Shown here one piece after another: positions 15,140-24,256 of a DNA stretch of 49,533 nucleotides; the first letter of the stretch is position 1; each line of letters begins with the position of its first letter. The DNA comes from Beijerinckiaceae bacterium (GTDB taxonomy: Bacteria > Pseudomonadota > Alphaproteobacteria > Rhizobiales > Beijerinckiaceae): positions 1-49,533 of the forward strand of contig SCSF01000025.1 in the NCBI GenBank assembly GCA_004298435.1, given 5' to 3'. The translations under genes and the position numbers were made by a program. A model generated the notes under the pieces. It saw only the letters and a program-made list of their open reading frames with translations. It was not told the DNA's origin and did no database searches.

Positions 15140-15844
15140 TCAGCCGAGGTGCTCGGCCCGCTCCAGCGCCTGCCGCAGTTCGAAACTGCGCAATTGTGAG
15201 AAGACGCGGGCGAGCCAGTCCCGCAGGCTGCTGCGCAGCACGATCGACATGCTGGCCGGCGGCGCCAGCATGAATCGCGACAGGGAAAAATCCTGGTCCT
15301 CGATGGCGTGCCGCAGCACGGGATCGAGGGTGCCAACCTTGAAGATGCCGCTCGCCGGATAACGCGCAAGCTGTTCCCTGCTCGCGGGCGCGGCGCCGGC
15401 ATTCTCGACACTGATCATCTGCAAATCCGGATAGCGGGCAGAAAGCCGCGCGGCAACATCAAGAGATCGCGTCGAGGCATCGGCTATGAAGAAGAAGACC
15501 GGCTCGACGCCAATATTCGCTGCCTCGGCGATGAATTCCGTATTGTCGACAAGCGCGAAAAACGAATCCATCGAGCGATGCCAAAGATCGATGATCTTCG
15601 GAACGTCATCATTGACGAGCAATGAATCGAACAATGCCATCTGGCCCTGCACCGTGGCGAGATCGCAGACGGTGCTCTCCTGCGGAAACCGGGCGCCGAA
15701 ATCCGGCTCGTGCGGATCGGTGTCAAACCCGCGAAAGCTGCGCTTGCTGATGAGGAAATAATCTCCCAGCAATCGTGCAACGAGACTCTTGCCGACGCGG
15801 CCAGCCGGCGAACAGACGATGAAGACCGGTGTGGGGGTCTTCAT
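15140..15844 (-). CDS. ParA-like P-loop ATPase, atypical Walker A
   Basis: A 234-residue protein of the SIMIBI/ParA-MinD class. The N-terminal loop SPAGRVGKSLVARLL has the P-loop GK(S) at residues 18-20. The signature lysine position of ParA-type deviant Walker A (K in KGGxGKT) is Ala14, and the following GG is GR. FDTDPHEPDFGARFP is the Walker A' region, and VFFFIADASTRSLDVAARL resembles a core strand with the nucleotide-adjacent helix. It is a paralogue of the neighbouring gene at 15974 (shared FDT(D/E) and FP motifs). No ParB, parS or cargo protein is nearby. Role unknown. Confidence 0.75.
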   Translation of the reverse strand: MKTPTPVFIVCSPAGRVGKSLVARLLGDYFLISKRSFRGFDTDPHEPDFGARFPQESTVCDLATVQGQMALFDSLLVNDDVPKIIDLWHRSMDSFFALVDNTEFIAEAANIGVEPVFFFIADASTRSLDVAARLSARYPDLQMISVENAGAAPASREQLARYPASGIFKVGTLDPVLRHAIEDQDFSLSRFMLAPPASMSIVLRSSLRDWLARVFSQLRSFELRQALERAEHLG

Positions 15845-15973
15845 GGATGGAAAGTCCGGATGAAAGAAGGGACCGCCGTGCGGAAACGATGGGGAGGAAC
15901 TGGAAAAGCTGAAGAAAAGCCGTCACTTTCGCCGATTGATGCAGACCAGCGAAAGTTATCGATATTGCGGCGC

Positions 15974-16843
15974 TCAGTTCCGTCCCGAGACGAGATCGAG
16001 CAGCCTGATCCGGTTGAATTCTTCGGCATTACGGTTCTGCCATGTGCGCACATAGCCGCGCAAGGTGAAGGAGTGCTGGGCTGGTTCGCCGGCAGCGGTC
16101 TTGTTGGCGACAAATGTTGAAAACGAGCTACCGGCGAGTTCGACCTGTTCGTAGGCCATCGCATTGAGCTTGGAAATGGTAACTTCGCCGGCGTTCCTGA
16201 CCTTGCCGAAATAGGACTGGCTGGTCGCCGGATCCCAGTCGAAAAATGTCGAGTCGTTGACATAGTTCTTCACCAGAAAATAATTCGCATCCGCAACAAA
16301 GGGCGCGATTTCGGCAATCTCCGCAAGCGACGCGATCGAAGGCCCGAGAATATGGAAAAGAGCGAAGTTGTATTCGCCCTGCTTTACCGCATCGAGAAAG
16401 CCGACCTCGCGCAGCGCATGCAGGCTCGTCGTCAAAGCGCCGGCGCGCGTGTCCATCACGGTGACCTTCACCTGCGCGGTGTTGAGCGTATCGAGAATGC
16501 GCATCTGATCCGGCGTCTGCGCAACATCCACCACTTCGGTGATCCCCGGATGAAACCGGTGCAGCGTCCCACGCGGAAACTCGGTATCGAAAGCGCGCGC
16601 GAAAACATTGTTGTCAGCGAAGTAATTCAACATCGTGCGCGCAACAGTGGTTTTGCCTACCCCACCTTTATCGGCCCCGATCACGATCAAAGTCGGTTTC
16701 ATCTGATTGTGTCCTATCCGCGCTGCTGACGTTGCCAGTGGCTCGGCGACCGGCGTTGCGACTGGCTTTGCGATTGGTGGGGCGGGCGCAGGACGTGAGA
16801 CCCGGGCCGGCTGCTTGGAAGGTTTTTGGGGTTTACGCGCCAT
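15974..16843 (-). CDS. ParA-like P-loop ATPase with Pro-rich N-terminus
   Basis: A 289-residue protein with the complete deviant Walker A ADKGGVGKTTVAR (signature K59, P-loop K64-T65), Walker A' region AFDTEFPRGTLHRFHP and switch VMDTRAG. Residues 1-47 are a Pro/Ala/Lys-rich linker ending IGHNQ. Met48 (ATG 16702, preceded by AGGA) is an alternative start. A TATAAA-like box is only 8-13 nt before ATG 16843 and no ribosome binding site is seen there, so either the message is leaderless or translation begins at 16702. It lies 129 nt upstream of the paralogue at 15140 and 121 nt downstream of the M23 peptidase, all on one strand. Function unknown. Confidence 0.8.
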   Translation of the reverse strand: MARKPQKPSKQPARVSRPAPAPPIAKPVATPVAEPLATSAARIGHNQMKPTLIVIGADKGGVGKTTVARTMLNYFADNNVFARAFDTEFPRGTLHRFHPGITEVVDVAQTPDQMRILDTLNTAQVKVTVMDTRAGALTTSLHALREVGFLDAVKQGEYNFALFHILGPSIASLAEIAEIAPFVADANYFLVKNYVNDSTFFDWDPATSQSYFGKVRNAGEVTISKLNAMAYEQVELAGSSFSTFVANKTAAGEPAQHSFTLRGYVRTWQNRNAEEFNRIRLLDLVSGRN

Positions 16844-16964
16844 GCGACATTTATAACATAAAGGCGCATCCGAAGAGCAAGGTCAAATCCTGAGGGCTCT
16901 CGGCTAAATTAAGAATTTCTAAAGGGAAACATCAGACGCGGGCAGCCTGGCCGATGTGGCTGCC

Positions 16965-18947
16965 TTATTTCCCGGTCTTTTCGGCAACCACGGGGTTGCC
17001 GTTCGGCGCCTTGGCAAGAAGCGCGTTGATCCGGTTGCATTCCTGATGGAACGCCACCAGCATGTGCCCGCTGATCTCGCGGGTGCGCGCAAGCCTCACC
17101 TTCATCGGATCGACGAAATGACCGTTAACGAGAACTTCGTAGTGGAGGTGCGGGCCGGTCGCGAGGCCCGTCTGGCCGATATAGCCGATAACCTGGCCCT
17201 GCCGCACCCGCTCGCCTTTGTGAAGCCCACGGGCAAAAGCCGACAGATGGTTATAGGTCGTCTCATAGCCGTTGGCGTGGTGGAGTTCGATCCGGCGGCC
17301 GTAGCCGGCATCCCATCCGACTGACAGCACCGTTCCATTGCCGGCTGCGAAGACAGGCGTGCCGATCGGCGCAGCGAAATCCGTCCCCGTGTGCATGCGC
17401 GTATAACCAAGGATGGGATGGAAACGCTCGCCGAAGGGAGAGCTGATCCTTGCGCCGATGACGGGAATGCGGATCAGGAATTTTCGCGACGATTTGCCGT
17501 GCGGATCGTAGAAATCGGAAACACCATCGTCCGGCGTCTTGAAGCGGTAATAACGGAAGGTTTCATTATGCGTGGTGATCGAGGCGTAGAGCAATTCCTC
17601 GCGGTGTTCCGAAGGGTCGCCATTGTCATAAAGAGCTTCGAAGGAATCGCCGCTCGCCACCGGGCGCTGTAAATCGACATCATTGGCGAAGATGCGAACC
17701 AGATCGTCGATGATCGGCTTTGGAATCTCCTGTTTGAGAGCCGTCTCGTAAAGCGACTGATAGAGCCGCATCGCATTGTCGTCGTCATCGGCCCGCGATT
17801 CAGGTTTCTTCGCGTGGGCTTCGAGATCGTCCACCCGAACGTAATCGCCTTCGTCAGTAACGGCGACCACAGCGCGCAAAGTCTCGCCCTCGTAAACCGA
17901 CAGGCGTGCGAGCGACAGGCCGTGACCCGATCCATCGAGATCGGCGAAGAGCAGCTTGAGCCGCCGTCCCTCCGGCACCGCAGGTTCGCCATGTTTGGGC
18001 GCGAGCGCCGCGACGACGGCTGAAATCGTCGCCTGCGGCACCTTTGCCGCCGCCAGAACCGATTCCAGAGTTTCCCCGTGCCGGATCACGACGAGACGTT
18101 CGTCCAGCCTGGCCACATTATGCGGTGGCGTGGTGCGCGGAACGACGGTGACGTTTTCCGGAACCATGCGGACTTCGATCGAGGAAAACGGCGAACTGAT
18201 CGGATCGGTGGAATTGGCATATGCGAGCGCGCCGACAGGATTGGCGCGGCTGGTGCGCATCAGCAGGAGTTGTGCTGGCAAACCGATCGGGCCGTTGCCG
18301 GCCTCGCTCTCATTCTTGATCGTTTCAGCGACCTGGGCCTGAACTTCTTCCGGCGTCAGAACTGCCGTCTTCGAGAGCGCCGACACAGGCAGATCGCGCA
18401 TCGACCAGGACACCTCCGCATCGCCTGTCGGCGGCTCGGGGGCCGGCGTCTCGATGGGTGCGCGGGCATCCGCCAGCAGCTTCAGAGGATTGTATTTGGG
18501 GACCTCGTCGGCAAACCCGGCGCTGACGGTCAGGAGCGTCGTTTCGACGTGGGTGTAGCTATGAACCCTAACGATTTCCTTGTTGCCGACCTTGACCGTG
18601 GTGGGCGCCTGAAACGTCTGCTTCGCAGCGACGATATCGACTGCCTTGACGAGACGATCGCCCATGCGCGGATTAAGCCCGGTGTCGTCATCCTTGTGGA
18701 TGGCCACCGCGATCGAAGGCTCCTGAGCAAAATTCGACTGATGATCCAGCGCGGCATAGATCGCCGCCGTGATCAGCCCGGCGCCGCACAGACCCGTAAG
18801 GACAGTCCCAAGAAGCCAGCGGAGGGAGACGCGCCGCCGGTCGAAAGGCCTGTGCCGCTCGCCATTGACCTCGATCGCAGGCTCGAAACCAATGTCGGCT
18901 GCCGCCGCCAAGCCGACGGCCCGACCATAGGCGTTGAGAGTCTGCAT
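16965..18947 (-). CDS. M23-family murein endopeptidase
   Basis: A 660-residue inner-membrane-anchored LytM/M23 metallopeptidase. The cytoplasmic N-terminus is about 42 residues and one membrane helix is at about 43-66. A long periplasmic region follows, containing LysM/OapA-like segments (LVVIRHGETLESVLAAAKVP). The C-terminal peptidase domain has zinc ligands in HTGTDFA and HLHYE (HxxxD and HxH motifs intact), so it is probably active. PFGERFHPILGYTRMHTG is the usual entry block. This architecture resembles MepM/YebA-type cross-link hydrolases needed for wall growth. ATG 18947 is preferred to TTG 18953. Two ParA-like genes follow on the same strand. Confidence 0.92.
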   Translation of the reverse strand: MQTLNAYGRAVGLAAAADIGFEPAIEVNGERHRPFDRRRVSLRWLLGTVLTGLCGAGLITAAIYAALDHQSNFAQEPSIAVAIHKDDDTGLNPRMGDRLVKAVDIVAAKQTFQAPTTVKVGNKEIVRVHSYTHVETTLLTVSAGFADEVPKYNPLKLLADARAPIETPAPEPPTGDAEVSWSMRDLPVSALSKTAVLTPEEVQAQVAETIKNESEAGNGPIGLPAQLLLMRTSRANPVGALAYANSTDPISSPFSSIEVRMVPENVTVVPRTTPPHNVARLDERLVVIRHGETLESVLAAAKVPQATISAVVAALAPKHGEPAVPEGRRLKLLFADLDGSGHGLSLARLSVYEGETLRAVVAVTDEGDYVRVDDLEAHAKKPESRADDDDNAMRLYQSLYETALKQEIPKPIIDDLVRIFANDVDLQRPVASGDSFEALYDNGDPSEHREELLYASITTHNETFRYYRFKTPDDGVSDFYDPHGKSSRKFLIRIPVIGARISSPFGERFHPILGYTRMHTGTDFAAPIGTPVFAAGNGTVLSVGWDAGYGRRIELHHANGYETTYNHLSAFARGLHKGERVRQGQVIGYIGQTGLATGPHLHYEVLVNGHFVDPMKVRLARTREISGHMLVAFHQECNRINALLAKAPNGNPVVAEKTGK

Positions 18948-19146
18948 CGGCAAGGCAAGTTCCCGTCGTATGGCAAGAGCCGAGCTTAGACTCGGCCGTC
19001 CCCGAGGCCAATACCCCTTGCGGCTGGGTGCTGTGTTTTAGCGGCGCCAGCGTCGAATCAAAACGGGGCCGCATCGAAACTCAAGCTTTCGCACCGAAGT
19101 CCCCGAAGATGGCTCAATTGCGGCGCTCGCGTCGCTTTTGCCTCGG

Positions 19147-19175
19147 TTGACAGCACCTGCCCCGGCGGCTAAATA
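19147..19175 (+). promoter_or_regulatory. Predicted rplU promoter
   Basis: A consensus -35 box TTGACA (19147-19152), 17-nt spacer, and -10 box TAAATA (19170-19175). The predicted start is near 19182, giving a leader of about 158 nt for rplU. A hairpin with a T tract begins 12 nt after the -10 box. Confidence 0.7.
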
Positions 19176-19187
19176 CGCCGCTCAGCC

Positions 19188-19210
19188 CGCGGCTTACGCC
19201 GCGCGTTTTT
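19188..19210 (+). terminator. Terminator-like hairpin at the start of the rplU leader
   Basis: CGCGGC (19188-19193), loop TTAC, GCCGCG (19198-19203), then CG and T5 (19206-19210). It lies only a few nucleotides into the predicted transcript and about 130 nt before the rplU start. The distances match the rpsU leader (7283-7348). Confidence 0.7.
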
Positions 19211-19339
19211 GGTTTGTGGTGGCCTTTGAGCCGCCGAAGCGAGCAGCGGCTCGTACAACAACCATCAAACTACTGTCAAAAAGCCGGCCATTCGGAGCCA
19301 TAAGGCCTCGAACAAGAGCCGGACGAACACGAGGCAAAG

Positions 19340-19651
19340 ATGTTCGCAGTCATCAAAACCGGCGGCAAGCAATACAGCGTCGCCGCCGAAGACATTATAA
19401 CCGTTATGACGCTCGCTGGTGAGCCTGGCGAGACGGTGACGTTCAACGATGTGCTGATGATCGCCGGCGACGGTGAGCCGAAGCTCGGAGCGCCCTTTAT
19501 CGCGGGAGCGACGGTTACCGGCGAGATCGTCGAGCATACCCGCGGACCGAAGGTGATCGCCTTCAAAAAGCGCCGGCGCCAGAATTCGAAGCGCAAGCGC
19601 GGTCACCGGCAGGATTTGACGATCGTCAAGATCACAGCCGTTTCCGCCTGA
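19340..19651 (+). CDS. rplU: 50S ribosomal protein L21
   Basis: A 103-residue complete L21: start [18 protein letters not shown], the central acidic loop, and the basic segment [20 protein letters not shown] used in rRNA binding. Length and sequence are typical. The gene is preceded by a consensus promoter and a start-proximal hairpin, with AGGCAAAG as a modest ribosome binding site. It is followed by rpmA after 154 nt, the usual rplU-rpmA-obgE order. A short CCC-TTCG-GGG hairpin lies about 30 nt after the stop. Confidence 0.97.
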   Translation: MFAVIKTGGKQYSVAAEDIITVMTLAGEPGETVTFNDVLMIAGDGEPKLGAPFIAGATVTGEIVEHTRGPKVIAFKKRRRQNSKRKRGHRQDLTIVKITAVSA

Positions 19652-19805
19652 TGTTGCACCGCGCTCGCGACATTGTTCCCTTCGGGGGATAGGTGAAGCA
19701 TTGCGGATTGGCGGCAAAAGGCTCATATTAATAATAGAGTTCGAAAGGTCGCCGGCGGCATAGGCAGGCAACCGTTTCGCAATCTCAGCACTCGGACCCG
19801 GTAAA

Positions 19806-20093
19806 ATGGCACATAAAAAGGCAGGCGGCTCGTCACGCAATGGTCGCGACTCTGAAGGTCGTCGTCTCGGCGTGAAAAAATTCGGCGGCGAGGCCGTGAT
19901 CGGCGGCAACATTATCGTGCGTCAACGAGGCACGAAATGGCATCCGGGCGCCAATGTCGGTATGGGCAAGGACCACACGCTTTTTGCTCTTGCCGATGGC
20001 CAGGTGGAGTTCAAATCCAGCCGCGGCGGCCGAGCTTCCGTATCGGTCATTAGCGCGCAAAGCCGAGCTCCACAGAGTGAGGCTGCTGAGTAA
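19806..20093 (+). CDS. rpmA: 50S ribosomal protein L27
   Basis: A 95-residue L27. The N-terminus [20 protein letters not shown] is the flexible arm that reaches the peptidyl-transferase centre. It begins without the cleavable Firmicutes-type leader. The core [20 protein letters not shown] and [13 protein letters not shown] are conserved. The C-terminal extension ([14 protein letters not shown]) is slightly long. The 154-nt gap after rplU contains TATTAATA near 19726, so an additional promoter is possible. Confidence 0.97.
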   Translation: MAHKKAGGSSRNGRDSEGRRLGVKKFGGEAVIGGNIIVRQRGTKWHPGANVGMGKDHTLFALADGQVEFKSSRGGRASVSVISAQSRAPQSEAAE

Positions 20094-20105
20094 AGGTGGC
20101 GGCGA

Positions 20106-20180
20106 AAAAGACCTCCACCGGCTCTCAATTCCCCGGTGGACAGGTCTTTCAGTCAAGAAAGCCATCTCAGACAAACTGAG
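20106..20180 (+). promoter_or_regulatory. Two hairpins in the rpmA 3' untranslated region
   Basis: AAAGACCT-CCACCGG (20106-20120) pairs with CCGGTGG-AC-AGGTCTTT (20132-20148), a 15-bp stem with a 2-nt bulge. A second small stem is CTCAG/CTGAG (20166-20170, 20176-20180). No long T tract follows either one. They could protect the rplU-rpmA message end or attenuate transcription into the downstream genes. Confidence 0.5.
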
Positions 20181-20209
20181 AAAGTCCGCAAAACCTGGCA
20201 GGGTTTTTG

Positions 20210-20248
20210 AAAGGGGGAGTGAGAACCACTTCTCCCTTTTTATTTTTT
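20210..20248 (+). terminator. Terminator between rpmA and the GNAT gene
   Basis: GGGGGAG (20213-20219) pairs with CTCCC near 20231 through an interrupted stem, followed by T5-A-T6 (about 20237-20248). It lies about 120 nt after rpmA and about 30 nt before the acetyltransferase gene, so it probably limits ribosomal-protein readthrough. Confidence 0.65.
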
Positions 20249-20279
20249 CGGCCCTCCTGGGCCGCGGACGGAGCCCAGA

Positions 20280-20984
20280 ATGTCCAGAGAACCGACATTC
20301 CCGAAGTCGAAGACCCCGGCGTTAAAATTCTCCGATCTGGTCTGCGACGATATTTTTCGCCTCGAGACCTGGCGCCTCTGGCTGCGCTGGCCGCGCGCGA
20401 CGGATTCGGCTGCCATCACGGCTTTTGCCGGTCTCAGCGAGGTGGCGCGGATGACGGCCAATGTCCCGCATCCCTACCCGCCGCGCGAGGCTGACCGCTT
20501 CATCCTGATGGCCCGCGCCGAGAACGCGGCAGGCGCTGCAATGCACCTTGCTATCGTTCAGAAAACCGCGAATCGCCCTGTCATCGGCCTCGTTTCCGCG
20601 ACGGTGACCGAGACCGGAGAGATCGAAATCGGCTATGCCCTGGCCCCGGCAGTCTGGGGGAAAGGTTTTGCGACTGAGGCTGTCAGAACGGTGGTCGATG
20701 CGGTCTTCAGCCTCACCGACACGCCGCGCATTCACGCCAATTCTCGGCTCGGCAATTTTGCGTCGCGCAGAGTGCTGGAAAAGTCGGGTTTCGCCTACGT
20801 CGATACAGGCCTCGACAGCCTGCCAGCGCGTGGCGGTCTGCATTCCTGCGACCGGTTTTGCCTCACGCGGTCGGACTGGCGGCGCGACGCGCTGGTTCAT
20901 ATCCCGCCGATGGCGCAGCAGGGCAGCCAGTTGGAGACGGCGGCAAAGAAGCTTCGTGGCGACTGCCGGAGCGAGTTGCATTAA
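20280..20984 (+). CDS. RimJ/RimL-like GNAT N-acetyltransferase
   Basis: A 234-residue acetyltransferase of the RimJ/RimL type (Acetyltransf_3). TWRLWLRWPRATDSAAI is the family start, followed by GEIEIGYALAPAVWGKGFAT with the acetyl-CoA loop WGKGFATEA, then NFASRRVLEKSGFAYV, the typical N-x-x-S-x-x-x-L-E-K-x-G-F block. It is located between rpmA and obgE, where related alphaproteobacteria keep a GNAT gene. The substrate could be a ribosomal protein, by context only. The N-terminal 25 residues before the domain are extra. No strong ribosome binding site is seen before ATG 20280. Confidence 0.85.
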   Translation: MSREPTFPKSKTPALKFSDLVCDDIFRLETWRLWLRWPRATDSAAITAFAGLSEVARMTANVPHPYPPREADRFILMARAENAAGAAMHLAIVQKTANRPVIGLVSATVTETGEIEIGYALAPAVWGKGFATEAVRTVVDAVFSLTDTPRIHANSRLGNFASRRVLEKSGFAYVDTGLDSLPARGGLHSCDRFCLTRSDWRRDALVHIPPMAQQGSQLETAAKKLRGDCRSELH

Positions 20985-21177
20985 ATTACGAGACAACGAG
21001 GCAGCGCCGCTGCCTCGCATTTTCCATGATCGCAATCGCTTGTCGCTGAACCGACGGAAAGCTTGGTAAATGGCGCAGGAGGCAGTATCTCCGGCGTGAC
21101 GGGACCATTTTTTCGTCAGGGCCGGCTAAAACGTTTTCGAACGAAGCGGCCCCAAGCGCAGATCACGAATTATCACT

Positions 21178-22212
21178 ATGAAGTTTCTCGACCAGGCCAA
21201 AATCTACATAAAATCGGGCGCAGGCGGCGCAGGCTGCCTTTCGTTCCGCCGTGAAAAATTTATTGAATTCGGCGGCCCGGACGGCGGCGATGGCGGCCGT
21301 GGCGGCGATGTGATTGCGCTTTGCGTCGAAGGCCTGAACACGCTCGTCGACTATCGTTACCAGCAGCATTTCAAGGCGAAGACCGGCACGCATGGGATGG
21401 GCCGCAATCGCGCCGGAGCCAAAGGCGCGGACGCGATCCTCAAGGTTCCTGTCGGCACCCAGATCTTCGACGCCGAGACGGAAGAGCAGCTTGCCGACCT
21501 GACAGAGGTGGGGCAAAGCGTCTGCCTCGCCCGCGGCGGCAACGGCGGCTTCGGCAATGCGCATTTCAAGACTTCAACCAATCAGGCGCCGCGGCGCGCC
21601 AACCCCGGCCAGCCGGCCATCGAGCGCACGCTCTATCTTGTCCTGAAACTCATCGCGGATGCCGGCCTCGTCGGTCTGCCAAACGCCGGCAAATCAACGT
21701 TCCTTGCCGCTGTCTCTGCGGCCAAACCGAAAATCGCCGATTATCCCTTTTCCACCCTGCATCCGCAGCTCGGCGTCGTTGCCTCGGATGGCGCCGAATT
21801 CGTGCTGGCCGATATTCCGGGCCTCATCGAAGGCGCGCATGAAGGCCATGGGCTTGGCGATCACTTTCTCGGCCATATCGAGCGCTGCCGCGTGCTTCTG
21901 CATCTCGTCGATGCGGGATGCGAACATGCGGGCAAGGCCTATCAGACAGTGCGCCGCGAACTCGAAGCCTATGACGGAGGCCTGACCGAGAAGCCGGAAA
22001 TCGTTGCGCTCTCCAAGATCGATACGGTCGATGCAGAAACCCTGAAGACGCAGGCGGCGCGCCTGAAGCGGGCCGCGAAGAAAACGCCGCTTCGACTTTC
22101 TGCGGTCACACGTCAGAACCTCGATACGGCCCTGCGGGCGCTGCGCGCCGCCATTGAGACCGAGGCTGAAGAAGAAGCTCCCGCTGCCGAGGTTGCAGCA
22201 TGGCATCCGTGA
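21178..22212 (+). CDS. obgE: GTPase ObgE/CgtA
   Basis: A 344-residue Obg GTPase that binds the 50S subunit and couples assembly to nutrient state. The N-terminal glycine-rich Obg fold includes [20 protein letters not shown] and [14 protein letters not shown]. The G domain has G1 [10 protein letters not shown]3 DIPGLIEGA, and G4-like SKIDTV. It ends shortly after the G domain without the acidic C-terminal tail, as in many Hyphomicrobiales. The stop overlaps the proB start by 13 nt, so translation is coupled. A GGGCCG/CGGCCC stem (21119-21151) lies in the leader. Confidence 0.97.
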   Translation: MKFLDQAKIYIKSGAGGAGCLSFRREKFIEFGGPDGGDGGRGGDVIALCVEGLNTLVDYRYQQHFKAKTGTHGMGRNRAGAKGADAILKVPVGTQIFDAETEEQLADLTEVGQSVCLARGGNGGFGNAHFKTSTNQAPRRANPGQPAIERTLYLVLKLIADAGLVGLPNAGKSTFLAAVSAAKPKIADYPFSTLHPQLGVVASDGAEFVLADIPGLIEGAHEGHGLGDHFLGHIERCRVLLHLVDAGCEHAGKAYQTVRRELEAYDGGLTEKPEIVALSKIDTVDAETLKTQAARLKRAAKKTPLRLSAVTRQNLDTALRALRAAIETEAEEEAPAAEVAAWHP

Positions 22213-23357
22213 CCGAACTTGCCGTCGCGAGATCGGCACGCCCCCGTATCGATGAATTCCGCCGGATCACCATCAAGGTCGGCTCCTCGCTTCTCGTCGA
22301 TTCGGCACAGGGTACGATCCGGCGCGCATGGCTCGGCGCGCTCGCCGACGACATCGCCGCGCTGCATCGCGGCGGCGCCGATATTCTTGTGGTTTCCTCC
22401 GGCGCTGTTGCGCTCGGGCGCAGCGTCCTCAGCCTTGCGCCCGGCGTTCTGAAGCTTGAGGACAGCCAGGCTGCGGCCGCCGTGGGGCAGATCGCTCTCG
22501 CGCGGCTCTGGGCCGAGGTGCTTTCCGGGCGGCAGATCACGACGGGGCAGATCCTCGTCACCTTTGCGGATACGGAAGAGCGGCGCCGCTATCTCAATGC
22601 GCGCGCAACAATCGGCAGGCTGCTCGATCTGCACGCCGTTCCTGTCATCAATGAGAATGATACGGTGGCGACGAGCGAGATCCGCTATGGCGACAACGAT
22701 CGCCTCGCAGCACGGGTCGCGACGATGGCATCCGCTGATCTTCTGATTCTGCTCTCGGATGTCGCCGGACTTTACACCGCGCCACCTTCCGAAAACCCTA
22801 GTGCAAAGCTGATCGAGATCGTGCCGCGGATCACCGCAGAGATCGAAGCCATGGCCGGGGGCGCAGCATCAAGCCTGTCGCGCGGCGGCATGCGGACGAA
22901 GATCGAGGCTGGCAAGATCGCCACGACTGCCGGCACACACATGCTGATCGCCGACGGCCGGATCGAACATCCGATCGCCCGGTTGCGCGATTCCGGTTCC
23001 TGCACATGGTTTCTGACCGGAACGAACCCGGTCACCGCACGCAAGAAATGGATCGCAGGCTCGCTCGAACCGCGCGGCGCGCTGCATGTCGACATGGGAG
23101 CAGCGAGGGCAATTGCCGGCGGCGCGAGCCTTTTGCCGGCAGGAGTCAAAAGGATCGAAGGCAATTTCGCGCGCGGCGATTGCGTGATCATCCGCGATGA
23201 ACATGGCGCGGAGATCGGTCGCGGCCTCATCGCTTATGATGCAGGCGACGCCATGCGCATCGCCGGGCGCAATTCGCGCGACATCGAAGCGCTGCTCGGT
23301 CTTCCCGGCCGCGCCGAGATCATCCATCACGATGACATGGTCCTCAACGGGGATTGA
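22200..23357 (+). CDS. proB: Glutamate 5-kinase
   Basis: A 385-residue enzyme that phosphorylates glutamate at the first step of proline synthesis. The amino-acid kinase domain (about 18-265) shows [29 protein letters not shown] and FGDNDRLAA-like [12 protein letters not shown], plus [11 protein letters not shown]-terminal PUA domain (about 285-370) contains [13 protein letters not shown] and [12 protein letters not shown]-containing ProB is the feedback-regulated form. The start lies inside the end of obgE, and the stop is 2 nt before the ATG of the PIG-L gene. proA is 3.4 kb away on the same strand rather than adjacent. Confidence 0.97.
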   Translation: MASVTELAVARSARPRIDEFRRITIKVGSSLLVDSAQGTIRRAWLGALADDIAALHRGGADILVVSSGAVALGRSVLSLAPGVLKLEDSQAAAAVGQIALARLWAEVLSGRQITTGQILVTFADTEERRRYLNARATIGRLLDLHAVPVINENDTVATSEIRYGDNDRLAARVATMASADLLILLSDVAGLYTAPPSENPSAKLIEIVPRITAEIEAMAGGAASSLSRGGMRTKIEAGKIATTAGTHMLIADGRIEHPIARLRDSGSCTWFLTGTNPVTARKKWIAGSLEPRGALHVDMGAARAIAGGASLLPAGVKRIEGNFARGDCVIIRDEHGAEIGRGLIAYDAGDAMRIAGRNSRDIEALLGLPGRAEIIHHDDMVLNGD

Positions 23358-23359
23358 AG

Positions 23360-24256
23360 ATGCGTGGGCTTCTTTTGACGGGGCTCGCGCAAATGCGTCA
23401 ATCGACAGTGGATCCGCGCGCCGGCATCCGTTTTCCGGACGATGCGGAGCACGCCGTTTTTCTCTCCCCGCATCATGACGACATTTGCTTTTCTCTGGGA
23501 GCTTTGACGCAGCGCCTCCAGACCGGAATTTTGTTGAACATATTTTCGAGAAGCGGCCACGTCGCGCATCCCGATCCCGCACCGAAGAAACTCGTTTCAC
23601 CCTTTACCAACGGCTGGCTCAATTCCGAGGCCCTGGGCCGTTCGCCACGTTCCGAAGCGGCCGAAGCCTGGGTGAACTGGGTCACGCAACTGCGCAGGAG
23701 CGAAGACGAGGCCTTCGCGCAATCCTGCGGTCTTCGCCGTATTGAGCTGAATCTGCCGGAAGCGCCGCTGCGCGCTCAGGATCCATTCAAGGGACACAGC
23801 ACGGCAAAGGACGCTCACGACGTTGAGACGGCGCTTATGGCCGCGCTGAGCGATCTTGCGCCAAAAGACAAAAGCATCCGCCCGTGGCTCTTCTGTCCCG
23901 CCGGAATCGGCGGCCATATCGATCATTTGCTTGTCCGCGATGCGGTCCTGCAAAAAATCGGAGATTTGCGGCGCATCTATCGCATCGCATTTTATGAGGA
24001 CCTGCATTACGCCTCGAATCGCCGGAAGCGATGGCGCGGCCTTGCCGACTTCCGTGACACGGCAAAGGGGCTCGACCTCGCGCGCGTCAAACTGCCTATA
24101 GGCGACAGAGCGGAGGAAAAACTTCGGCTTGTTCAGCTTTACGCCAGTCAATTAACGCCGCAACTGATGAACATTGCGAACTATAGCCCGCCTGCCTTCA
24201 GCAGCAACAGGCTTCACGAGGCTGTCTGGATCGCGCGCGAAAACGAGCGCATTTGA
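23360..24256 (+). CDS. PIG-L/LmbE-family deacetylase
   Basis: A 298-residue protein of the PIG-L (LmbE) zinc-dependent N-deacetylase fold, which acts on GlcNAc-containing glycans or related conjugates. The first zinc motif is SPHHDD (PHxDD) at about residue 38, and the second is GGHIDHLLVRDAV (HxDH). Both are intact, so it is probably active. ATG 23360 follows proB by 2 nt; the TTG at 23354 is less likely. It is followed by a glycosyltransferase gene after a repeat-filled gap, suggesting a surface-glycan pair, although the substrate is unknown. There is no signal peptide, so it is cytoplasmic. Confidence 0.82.
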   Translation: MRGLLLTGLAQMRQSTVDPRAGIRFPDDAEHAVFLSPHHDDICFSLGALTQRLQTGILLNIFSRSGHVAHPDPAPKKLVSPFTNGWLNSEALGRSPRSEAAEAWVNWVTQLRRSEDEAFAQSCGLRRIELNLPEAPLRAQDPFKGHSTAKDAHDVETALMAALSDLAPKDKSIRPWLFCPAGIGGHIDHLLVRDAVLQKIGDLRRIYRIAFYEDLHYASNRRKRWRGLADFRDTAKGLDLARVKLPIGDRAEEKLRLVQLYASQLTPQLMNIANYSPPAFSSNRLHEAVWIARENERI

